This document shows, in pieces, positions 10,134 through 20,800 of a stretch of 64,000 nucleotides of DNA. Made by a program: the position numbers and the translations under genes. Where the stretch lies: the NCBI GenBank assembly GCA_951799445.1, contig OX637295.1, forward strand, positions 18,972,001-19,036,000, written 5' to 3'. How positions within the stretch are numbered: the first letter of the stretch is position 1; the number at the start of each line of letters is the position of its first letter. The notes below the pieces were generated by a model. It ran no database searches and was not told where the DNA came from. It saw only the letters and a program-made list of their open reading frames with translations. This DNA comes from Pseudisothecium myosuroides. Taxonomy: Eukaryota; Streptophyta; Bryopsida; Hypnales; Lembophyllaceae.

Positions 10134-11927
10134 GAAAGTGACGTATCAAAGTACATCCTAGTTTTTTTTATTCAAGACCAATTTTGCACGCAATAGGCAA
10201 GAGCATTTATAAAATTTCCACAAGTATGCAGATAAGCACAAGAATATTTCCAATAAAATAATATAGATATCAATGTTAGTATTGAAAAATATAACTACCA
10301 AATATCTACAAATATCAAGCTTAGCTAGTTTTTCAATACTAAAAATTGAAACATTCAGTGTTCCATATGATACTTGCACCCAACATTGCTTCTTTGGTTT
10401 ATTAGGCCTAAATCATGTTTTTACCAATCTTTAAGATCATATTTGTTAGTAAAAATGAAATCAGGTGTTTGTGTATACTATATATTAAAAAATCCACCTA
10501 TGGTCTATAGTGTTTCTTAATTAAATGCGTGTTAGAATTGACAAATACTATTTTGAAACTATAACATTGAAATTAACATAGGTGCTTGAACTAAATAGAG
10601 ATTTGTTAAAACTAACATAAATTTTTAATTTATCCATTATGCTTTTGTATTATTTATAATATAGTTTCAATTAATGTCATTATTATTGAATGCATTTGAA
10701 AGACACTTTTGGTTTATTGTACAAGAACTTTCAATGACAATGATGTGAGGTTTGTGTCTTTTGAGCAAATTGTTGCATGACAAACTGTCACTTATGCCAA
10801 TTCATTAATTTACTTGTGAAATGAACTAATTAATTAATTGTGCTTGTGAAATACATTTTATAACCCCCATTCTATATTTATATATTTTTTGAAGCTGCCA
10901 TGACTATAATCGATATAGGGTATCAACTTAGTACACGTCGTTAGTATTAGTGTCCCGTATTCCTACCCCATGTGTGTATATCATATATTACTAATATATC
11001 ATATTTACTATATACATGTATTCCATATATCATATTTCGTAAATATCCGTGTCATGTCTATTTCTGAAGATCAAACATTCACACTAAACCCTAATCTTGA
11101 CGGCCAAGTTTGTCTCTCAAGACGGCAATCAATGGTGACAAGTATTTTCCAATAATATAGATGGGGGGACATTTTTTTCATATGGAAATCAATGAATGCG
11201 GGGTTTTTTACATCAAAGGGGTGCTTTTGGTCTTGGGCAGAGTTGTTTGCATCATTTGGGTACATTGTAACTTTTAAACAACATTATATGTTATAGTAGA
11301 GTAGTCCAACTTTAAATTTAAAATTATTTTTTATATTAGTATCATGAAAGTTGTACAACTCACCAATGAATGATGATTATTGACCCTCTTTACGTTGATA
11401 GGCAACCTCAAAGCCGTTGTTTGAAATTTTAATAAACTTTTGTTTGCAAAAATCATACTTTCAAATTTTGATTTGAAATCCAAAGCTTGACTTAATAGAT
11501 GCATCTCTTAGAAACAAAATAATGTTATTAAGAAGTTGGACTATAGTTGAGTATTAGAGATGTTATCATTAAGCCCCTCTACTAGATTTGATGTTCAAGG
11601 ATTAATAATGTCCCAACATTGTTCCAAGTTCCAAGTGTTAAATGTCACTCTAAGTTACTCTTCTCATTTGTGTTCATCATAATAAGATTTTGAGTTTCAA
11701 ATGCCAACAACTTTGTAAGGAACATTAAATTTCACTTTTCAAAAAGAGATATCACATAATGATACATCCACAAAGGAATCTAGGGTGATTTGCATAGTAA
11801 TATAATTGTTTGTCTTCATCAAATAAAAATTAACCCGGAGTGTACTAGTAGATCCTACACTCATTTGCCAAATTAAACATTATTTAAAAAAGAATAATTA
11901 GCCAGATTTAAAACATTTGAACATTCA
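10134..11927. other. AT-rich DNA, nothing recognised
   Basis: About 1.8 kb with very low GC and only short frames, between copy A and the long palindrome. No gene or RNA gene is supported. Confidence 0.3.
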
Positions 11928-13015
11928 GGGTTAATGCAAGAAACACCTGTACTATTTGTTGCATTCCGTCACACCTTAGTTTTTTATTTTTGTTTTGGCT
12001 ATAACTTTTGTGTTTTAGGTCCAAATGACTCAAAATTTATATGGAAGCTACTTATAACTATTATATACTATACCTGATTTTTGAGGATTTTTAAAAAATA
12101 ATTTACTATTTTTAAACAACCCCGAAAATTTCTCACAATGGCTAATTTAGGGGGTTTTAGCACCATTTAAGCGCAAAAAAAACGAATTTTGAGCTGAAAT
12201 TTGGAGAGGATGGTCTCTTAGTAGACTAATAGCTACTGTCCAAAGGAATTTTAAAAATACTTATTTTTATGTGGTGTAGAGGTCCACAAAGAGAGCTTCT
12301 TTCTACATTTTTTTTCAAAGACATAAAACAATATTTTGGTGATTTTTTTGGTCAAATCTCATCACCAAAAAGTCTTCTCAAATAACCAATTTTTATATAT
12401 TTAAAAAAAAAATCCTATTTTTTACAAATTAAAATGTTAGAAGTGGTATTTTCTTCACCGAACTTTTGGATATAGAATTCACATAGAATTCCGGTGAAGA
12501 AAATACCACTTCTAACATTTTAATTTGTAAAAAATAGGAATTTTTTTTTTAAATATATAAAAATTGGGTATTTGAGAAGACTTTTTGGTGATGAGATTTG
12601 ACCAAAAAAATCACCAAAATATTGTTTTATATCTTTGAAAAAAAATGTAGAAAGAAGCTCTCTTTGTGGACCTCTACACCACATAAAAATAAGTATTTTT
12701 AAAATTCCTTTAGACAATAGCTATTAGTCTACTAAGAGACCGTCCTCTCCAAATTTCAGCTCAAAATTCGTTTTTCTGGATTCCAATTAGTACTAAAAAC
12801 CCCTAAATCAACCATTGTGAGAAATTTTCGGGGTTGTTTAAAAATAGTAAATTATTTTTAAAAATCCTCAAAAATCAGGTATAGTATATAATAGTTATGA
12901 GTAGCTCCCATGTAAATTTCGAGTCATTTGGAGCTAAAATACAAAAGTTATGGCCAAAACAGAAATAAAATACTAAGGTGTGACATATCGCATTAAGTGT
13001 TTCTTACAATCACCC
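11928..13015. repeat. Long near-perfect palindrome (foldback element)
   Basis: The left arm (11928-12460) is repeated in inverted orientation as the right arm (12491-13015) across a loop of about 30 bp containing two GAATTC sites. The inner ~480 bp of each arm match almost base for base: the block CCACTTCTAACATTTTAATT appears at one side and its complement at the other. The outermost tens of bases are less alike. The outer ends are GGGT-x-A-TG-x-AAGAAACAC, with TTCA just outside both ends as a possible target duplication. There is no coding capacity. A transcript would fold into a ~0.5 kb hairpin. Confidence 0.85.
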
Positions 13016-13289
13016 TTCAGTAGAATTCTTTGATTATAACAAGAAAAAATCCTGAAAAAAGTCCATAATATAATTCCAAAATTCAATTTAAAATTATTTT
13101 ACGCATAGTCTTCTAGCAAATAAGGAAATTATACCGTAGCCACAAAGCAAATTTGACAGAATCTAATTATAACAATAGAAGCCAACATTTTAGGCTAATC
13201 ATTATTTCAAATCTTTCATGAGAAAAAAAGCTTATAAAATATTTTTATTTATAGAATCTTCCAAACATTATTTAAAAAAATAAATCCAA

Positions 13290-13465
13290 CATACAGTTAT
13301 TGATCCTCCCCTTTACTTTTAGTAGTGTAAATGAAGAGCATTTACATTACCAAATGATGGTGGTTCCTTATTAAAAGTTCCCGAATTTTTTTCCCTTCCA
13401 AAATTATGACATCCATATAGGGGTGATTGACTAACAATCACCAATTTCCACCAACACATAAAGAC
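13290..13465 (+). repeat. Diverged copy of the aspartic-protease 5' flank
   Basis: This stretch aligns by eye with 16785-16965, upstream of the aspartic protease gene. Shared landmarks in the same order are ATCCTCCCC, TAGTGT, TTCCC with CTTCC, then ATGACATCCAT(A/G)T in one copy (TCTGACATCCATGT in the other) and GGGTGA(T/C)TGA. Many differences read as C-to-T or G-to-A in this copy, which is more AT-rich. It is probably a segmental duplicate decayed in heterochromatin, about 3.5 kb upstream of the original. Confidence 0.5.
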
Positions 13466-13620
13466 TTCTTGCGGAAGGATTATAAAAAATTCCTTTCGTA
13501 AGAAGAATATTTCCATAACATTTTAAATCTTCTGAGAGTTGTTGTTTCCCTAACATTCAAGGTAGCCTCCCAATCATGGTTAGTCTTTAGTTGGCCTAAT
13601 TGTGCAACTATTATTAGAAC

Positions 13621-13770
13621 CCCATGTTTTTTGTGACTCATTTTAGGTGACATCTATTGTGATTCAACTATTTTTGTGTTTTTATGTTAACAAAGACATC
13701 AAATGTAACATCTTGATGTTACATTTAATCACAATGGATGTCACCTAAAATGCGTCACATGAAACATGGG
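13621..13770. repeat. 150-bp inverted-repeat element (MITE-like)
   Basis: Arms of about 45 bp begin CCCATGTTTT and end AACATGGG. They share TTTTAGGTGACATC on the left with GATGTCACCTAAAA on the right. A second palindrome sits in the loop (13701-13726, centre at TCTTGA). There is no coding capacity. It ends 16 bp before the TTAA element copy B. No clear target duplication was seen. Confidence 0.65.
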
Positions 13771-13786
13771 CTTCTTATAGTTAACT

Positions 13787-14725
13787 TTAACCCCTAAAGG
13801 ACCGAGGCCTTTTTTCTGCCAAAAAACACTGAAAACTGCCATCTCTATAGCAAAGAATAAAAAAAATTGAAAAATGTTTTTTTTTCACATACAACCGTAG
13901 GATCTTACACCTAACTAGTATAAGAATGTGTGGAATTTTTTTTAGAATTTTTGACCACACAGATTGCAAGATATTTGCATTTAAAGTGAAAAAAACAAGT
14001 TTTTCAGCACATTGCGGGACTAGATTTTTTGACTTTAAACATTTTTAACTTAAAATTTTTGCACTACAGAGTTTTGAGCTTTTATTTTTTATAGTGGAGA
14101 ATTGAGTTGAGAGTCTAGAAAAAAAATAATATTCAAAAAAAACTTAATTATCATTCTTAAAAAAATTGTTAAGTAGATGTAGGTACAAGATAGAAGGAAA
14201 ATCTAAAACATTCATATATTTTAGATGGAATTAAAATGCACTAATCCCAATGGTGAGATTGTTCTAACAAGTAAATCAGACCATCCAAAAAAAAAAATTT
14301 GAAAAATTTGAAAAATTGCATTCAGAAATGAATCCCAAAGTTATTTTTTTCAAGAAGATGCTTTAACTGCTTGAAAAACAAGAATGTCCATAACTTTCTC
14401 ATAACATATCCAAATGAAATGAATCAAAGCTTTCCGGAAAGCCAAAAATATAATCTATGAGAAAAAAAATATTAAAAAAAAAATTCAAATTTTTGTCTTT
14501 TTTTTTTTGCTGCCCGAGCTGCCCCCCGTAGCTTGTTTTGAGCTTATATGGTCATAACTTTTTTTCCCGGGCACCGATTGTGAAAAAAATTATATTCCCT
14601 TGAAGCTAATCAGTTTTTCTACCTCCAAAAAAAGTTTCAAAAAATTAGGAGAAAATTTCAGCCCGTAGGTACCTGCCCGAAAACGCATTTGTCCCCCGTA
14701 GGGACAATGGTCCTTTAGGGGTTAA
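13787..14725 (-). mobile_element. TTAA-flanked non-autonomous element, copy B
   Basis: A 939-bp unit bounded by TTAA at 13787-13790 and 14722-14725, with inverted ends CCCCTAAAGGACC and complement. It is inverted relative to copy A: its right end carries the ATTGTCCC...TTTTCGGGCAGG block that is at the left of copy A. Copies A and B therefore face each other across the long palindrome. The interior shows the same ordered blocks as A and no long frame. Bases outside the TTAA differ on the two sides, supporting a 4-bp TTAA duplication. Confidence 0.75.
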
Positions 14726-15054
14726 ATTTACCTCCAAAGGTATCCTAGAAAAAATATCTTGTTTTCTAGGATCTCAAGGGGAGCTACAAACCCCAAGTAA
14801 ATCCTTAAAGGACTAAAGAGACCACTTTGGATTCATTAAAAACTCGGGCATGTTCTAGAAGCTTCATAATTTGAAAATTTTCCATGAGATTATTAGAATG
14901 GATTTAAATCACTTTTATCTATATATGAAGCTTTGTTATTTGTCATTCTTATAAGTATTAAAATTAATTTTTTTTCCAATGTCAATGTCAAAGAGTTCAT
15001 TCTTAAAAATATATTCTATAAAAAAGATTAATTAATTTTATTTCATTGTTTAGA

Positions 15055-15339
15055 TTGCATCACAAAGTTTAGACCCTACAGTTTGTCAATAGTTATCATA
15101 TGGTTATCATTGTTTCATGGGTTTGCACGCTAATTACAATTTATCGCATCATTACAATGCACTATGTCTCATCGTTATCGCATCGTTATAATGCATTACT
15201 TGCAACTGCATCATAACAATGCAAAGTAATGCATCGTAATGATGCGATAAATTGTATTTAACTTGCAAATCCATGAAACAACGATAACCACATGATAACT
15301 GTTGATAAACCTTAGGGTCTAAACTTTGTAATGTGATTC
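15055..15339. repeat. 285-bp inverted-repeat element (MITE-like)
   Basis: The left arm starts near GCATCACAAAGTTTAGACCC and the right arm ends with GGGTCTAAACTTTGTAATG. Inner blocks TTTCATGG / CCATGAAA and ACAATTTATCGCATCATTAC / complement pair as well. The centre is rich in ATGCATT/GCATCGTTA repeats. The whole unit would fold into a long imperfect hairpin. No open frame of note is present, and target duplication is uncertain. Confidence 0.7.
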
Positions 15340-16784
15340 CTACACAAAAACATTTGATCCATTCAAATTTGAATAATGAGATGAAAGTTATGAGGAGTTT
15401 TATTTTGGGGGCAATGAAGGTAGAAAAAACATACAATTTATTTTTTGAACTCAATTTTGAAAATTTTCAAATAAAAACAAAAAGGAGGATATACATTTCT
15501 TATTAAAACATTTTCATCATTGAAATTGATAACTCTCAATTTCTTGTAAAAATTATTAGCCGTTTAGTTGTTTCTTTTATTCAAAACCATATTTCATTTT
15601 ATAATTTTTCTATATATGAATGTGAAATATTTTTGGTTAAATATTTTTTTATTTTATTCTCAAGTCATTTTCCAACATATTGGCTAAAATGCACAAGTTA
15701 TGGGATGTACATATTCATTCCTAAAAACGTTGAAAGACAAAACTTCATCTTTGGGAAGTGCTAGAAAAAACTATTTTTTAAACTTTAGACACTTTGAATT
15801 TATAATTGGTTTCCACTCAAATTTTTGGGAAGGAAGTACTTGAACAAATGAACTAAAAGACACTATAGTTGGATTTGTTAAAGAATAAATATAGATGAAG
15901 ATTTTAGCCTTGCGTTGGATATAAGTATTTTGAAGTAGTTTTGAGCCTCAATACATTGTGGAACTTGAAGGCACTAAGAATGTTATGTTATAGTCCATCC
16001 AAATTGTTTGCATATAAAAATCATCTCTAAGGGCTTCCCTTGGTTTTGGCTTTTTTTTAATATGTATAATAATAATTTTTTCCAAAAAAAATCCATTTAA
16101 ATTTTCAATGAGTATTTTCAAAATGGAACTGGAGGTCATTCTGTCTGATAAAGACTCTTTATATGAGAGAAAATAGGGGGAGTCACATCTAATTGAAGAC
16201 AAATGAACAATGATTCTCCAAGTTTGTTGAAACCTTATGCGCCCTGGAAGCCGAGTAACAAATCTTCAACGAATTCGCGGAATAAACTTAAAGAGGCTAA
16301 ATATTATTAGGAAGGCCTCCTTTTGCTTTCTGAAATGTAAGAACTGCTACAATGTTACAATTGGAAGTCTATTTGATAACACTATAGAGTAGGGAACTCC
16401 AATCAATTTTGAATTCAGAATTCAACGAAAGTTAAAGCAAGAAGGTATCTTTGTAAAGTTATACCTTCTAGATTGGGAAACCCTGGAGCTAGTAAACAAT
16501 ATTATGCCTTCACAACTATCATTCTCCCCTTAATAAAAATTTAACCAAATTTGTAGTGAAGAGCGACAACAGCTTATTTGTTAGGATTTCAAAGACACTT
16601 AGTGCAAAAAGGAAGTTTTTTTTGCTCTAGTAGTTTCCACAAGCCTCAATGGCATCTTTCTCTCAGTCTTCCACCTAAGTTGCACCGTCCGTTAGAATCG
16701 GACTGATTGTGTTTTTTTCCTGTGTTTTTCAATGCAATGGTCACCATTACTTTGAACAACAACATTTCGACCAAAATTCGACCA
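15340..16784. other. AT-rich intergenic DNA
   Basis: No gene is recognised. GC content rises toward 16600 on approach to the aspartic protease gene. Short frames show no family resemblance. Confidence 0.3.
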
Positions 16785-16984
16785 AAATGTGCTAATCCTC
16801 CCCCTTCACTTCCGGTAGTGTGAACGCTCCCAAACGCAAACCCAAATCCCAAATCATGATTGTAGTTGCAGCCTTATAAAGGCCCACCAAATCTTTCCCT
16901 CTTCCCCAATTCTGACATCCATGTGGAGGGTGACTGATTGCTGCTGCCGCACGGCCACCACCAACCCAAGTACCCGCAACCACA

Positions 16985-17045
16985 ACAACACCAACACCAC
17001 CAACACCAAACACTCACACACACACACACACACTCAACACTGAAA
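16985..17045 (+). repeat. (CA)n microsatellite upstream of protease gene
   Basis: A run of alternating CA (about 17010-17035) preceded by CAACAC(CAA)-type triplets. It is simple sequence in the 5' flank of the aspartic protease gene. Confidence 0.8.
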
Positions 17046-17359
17046 TTTCTTCCTCCAATGTCCGAGGAAGCTCACGCACTCCCTCTAAGCTCTCTCCACA
17101 TTCCGATTCTCCCGAATCTGCCCACATTCTGAATCCCAGGCAATGTCACGTACACAATCATTCACATTCAGATTCAGATTCACAGTTTCCTGACTTTCCT
17201 CTCCTCTCCTCAACTGAACAGAACAAAAAAAAAATCTTAATTCAAATTGCCACAGTCTCCACAGTAGCAGTGTCCGTCAGGAAGCATGACGTAGTGGGAA
17301 TTCAGCTGTGACGCAACAAGGAAGCACTCACACGTGAAACCAAGAGGGAGGATTGGAGG

Positions 17360-17430
17360 AGGAAGAAGAAGAACTGAAGAAGAACTGAAGAAGAACTGAA
17401 GAAGAAGAAGAAAGCGAAGAAGAAGCCACA
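17360..17430 (+). repeat. (GAA)n-rich tract with GAAGAACTGAA repeats
   Basis: A purine-rich tract containing GAAGAAGAACTGAAGAAGAACT-type short tandem units followed by GAAGAAGAAG. It lies about 0.4 kb before the protease start codon. No coding function is inferred. Confidence 0.7.
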
Positions 17431-17738
17431 TTTGGTTGACCCGGCCACATTTGGAGCTCCAGCTCCAGCTCAAGCAGTTTCGATCTCGGCAGCTGAGGAT
17501 TTGGGGTTGCATTGGGAAGGGGGTTGAGTAGTAATGAAGTGAAGAAGGGATGCAGATGTGTAAGTAAGTAGGTTTGTCTGGTGTCAGTGCGCGATGGGGG
17601 TGGCGTAACGTAATGTAATGTAACGTACCTTAGAAGCTTAGATTGGGAATTTGGGGTTAGCTTAATTTAGCTGTCAAAGTGTGTGGGTGGGTTGGTAGTG
17701 GGGGGCTGCATTGGGGAGGGGGAATGGGATCATTTTAG

Positions 17739-17800
17739 GGTGAGAGAGAGAGAGAGAGAGAGAGAGTGTGTGTGTGTGTGTGAGTGAGAGAGAGAGAGAT
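17739..17800 (+). promoter_or_regulatory. GA/GT dinucleotide tract just upstream of start codon
   Basis: About 12 GA repeats, then about 8 GT repeats, then a second GA run, ending 29 bp before the proposed ATG at 17829. Such (GA)n tracts are common in plant core promoters and 5' leaders and can bind GAGA-type factors (BPC family). Here the position suggests the 5' UTR or proximal promoter of the aspartic protease gene. Regulatory activity is inferred. Confidence 0.5.
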
Positions 17801-17828
17801 TGGAGGAGGTTTTATTATTAGGGGAGTG

Positions 17829-20800
17829 ATGGGGAGCCGAGGAGGGATGGCGATGGTGGTACTGTCGGTAATGCTCCTAATGGCCGAGCTTGCATTTCGA
17901 AAGGGTGTGGCCCAACATCAGTTTGATTTGGTACATGGGTATGCGGATTTGGGAGAATCTCCGGAGTATTATAAGACATTGCGGAAGCATGATCAGAGGC
18001 GACTGCGGCGGATGCTTCCCGAAGTGGTTACGTTTCCTGTCACGGGCGACGATGATATCTTCACAACAGGGTAATGCAATGGCAGTGGCAATGGCAATGG
18101 CAATGTCTGTTTCATTGATTCTCTTGCTCTGGTTTGGGTCAATGCAATTTGGATGAAAACAGAGTGTTTCTGTTTGGAAAGACTCTGTTCTTAAGGTGTC
18201 AGTGCACATCCAAAAGATTGCCAAGCGTTCTAAATGTTGCTGAATTAGGAGTGAAGTGAAGAGCTAGGACATTCCGGGTATTTTTTTTTGAAATTGAGAC
18301 CGTAGGGTTTATGACAATGGCAATGGCAATGGCAATGCAATGTCTGTTTGATTCTCTTGCTCTGGTTTAGGTCGGAAGGTTCAATTTGGATGTAAACAGA
18401 GTATTACTGTTGTGACCTGTTTGGCAGCCTGAATCGTTCTAATTATTGCTGAATTAGTGAGCAAATTGGAGAGCTAGGACATTCCGTTTTTGTTTTTTTA
18501 GAAATTGAGAGAGTAGGGTTTATGATTCAGGCTGTACTACACGAGGATTTCCTTGGGCACACCGCCCCAGCAGTTTTATGTCCATGTCGACACAGGCAGC
18601 GATGTTGTATGGGTGAATTGCGTCCCTTGCTCCAGCTGCAAGCGCTCCAGCAATGTCGAGGTATGTTACACAATCAATCTAAATTGATATTAGTAGTGAA
18701 CGGTGTTGAATGTGACGATTTTGTATTTTCAGCAATGTGCATGCAGTTAGGTATCAAGTATTGTGGTGGATTTTTTGGTTTTTATTTTTTAAAGTCTTTA
18801 AGTATCGTTGGATGCAAATTTATTTGCTTCATTCAGCCAAGAAGTCTCACTTCCAACCAACTTGCTAATTGAAGGCCAACCAACTGTAATGGACGAGAGA
18901 AATTCATTACAGTTGGTAATCGGGGTCAATGTAGTATCCAGAATTAGGTTTTACTATCCCGTACCTCGGTTACTGAAGTCTTGAATGTAGGCCACTGTAA
19001 GTATTGAAGTATATTACATGTTGTCTTCTCCATGTGAGCAGGACTCTGTATCTTTGAGCCAGCCCTGATGGGAAGTTGTCCTTGTGTATGAATTTTGCTA
19101 GCTGGTGGGACTGACATGTGTAGCTTCCAATCTCCGTCTACGACCCTGCGGCCTCCTCCACCTCGGCGCATATATCCTGCACGGATTCGGAGTGCAAGAT
19201 TGCTTCCTTGCCGGGAAGCCCCAAGTGCTCCGTCAATTCCTTGCAGTGCTCGTATTCCACTTTGTACGGGGACGGGAGCAGCACCAACGGCTACTTTGTC
19301 AATGACCTCTTCACTTTCAACCAGGTCCCGAGTGGCAATTCAACTGCCACAAGTGGCTCAGCGACTCTCACTTTTGGGTCAGCGCTGACGGAAGCCTTTC
19401 TCTGCTTTCTCTTTCTCTTTTTTTCATAATACAAGAATAGTTTATGTATGTTTTGAGGTTTTATAAATATATTTTTTCATTCCTTTGTGGTCAATTAGTG
19501 TAGCATTCGGTCTCATACGTAACGGCGCTGTTTTAAAATCAATTTCATTGGAACAGTACTCTGATGCGCTACTGGTTTGAAACGGGTACCAAAGTATCAC
19601 ATTCATAATGGTCACAAGTGTCATATTAAATGATGGTTTCTAAAGCGATTTTGGTTGAAGATTCGATATTTGTACATTTTCCTTCCTTAGTTTGTGGTCT
19701 GTTAGCATTTGATCCGATATTTAATGGAAATATTTTAAAATCAATTTCATTGCAACAGTATTTTGATGCACTTTTGGGATCCAAGTTTCATTTTAATTCT
19801 ACAAGGGTAATAAGTGTCGTTTTGAATGGTTTCTGAAAGCGTTTTTTTTGTTGGAAGATTCGTTTTAGGTATATTATTCTACCTTTTGGGGTCTGTTAGC
19901 ATTCGGCCTGATACTTAATGGCAGTATTTTAAAATCAATTTCGTTGCAAGAGCACTTTGAAGCACTTTTTGGTTTGAACAAAGTGCCACTTTTATAATGG
20001 TCATGATTGTCATTTTAAATGGTTACTAAAGCGTTTTGGTTTGAAGATTCGTTAGTTGTATATTCTTTTCTACCTTTGTGGTCGGCTAGTGTTTGGTCTT
20101 TACTATTTTCAAATCAATTCATAGGTGCTGTACTTGGATGCACTTTTGGTGTGAAGATTTATGTATATTGACGTTTCCCGCCTTTGCTAGAATTCGGTCT
20201 GGTAACAAAATGAAATTTTATTAAAATCAATGCAATTTGGGGTTACTGAAACGTTGTTTGGAGCTGGATTTGCAGGTGTGGATCAAATCAAACAGGGACA
20301 TGGGCAACAGATGGACTCATAGGTTTTGGCCAGGCTGCAATATCCGCACCCAGCCAGTTGACTGAGCAGGGCCAAACAGTCAACATTTTTGCGCATTGCT
20401 TGCAAGGAGATAATAAAGGGAGCGGCTCTCTTGTTATTGGGAGTATTCGAGAACCTGACGTGGTTTATACTCCGATTGTTCCTAAGCAGTAAGCCCTCAA
20501 ACATATTTTCGTTACTATGTTTTGATTTCTTCGTTCTATCGGCACAATTTTTTCACGTCCATTGAAGCTTTCTAAACGATATATTTTAAATGATATATTT
20601 CAAGTCCTCTAGATATGGAAGCAGACATTTTTGGCCATTTGGGCACTAAGAGTTAAGACTTTCACTAAAGATTATTGCCATGTAGTCCATATATGTGGGT
20701 TCTTCACTGCCTCACATCGAATATGCAGCACTCATACTTCCACTGAGATTGTCTGCCGCATGGGGCTAACATTGAAGTTGGCTAGAAGTTGTTGGAAATC

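Noticed and set aside
9217..14725. Interstitial telomere arrays because of CCCTAAA
   Set aside because: Only one heptamer per element end, never in tandem; better explained as part of the inverted end.
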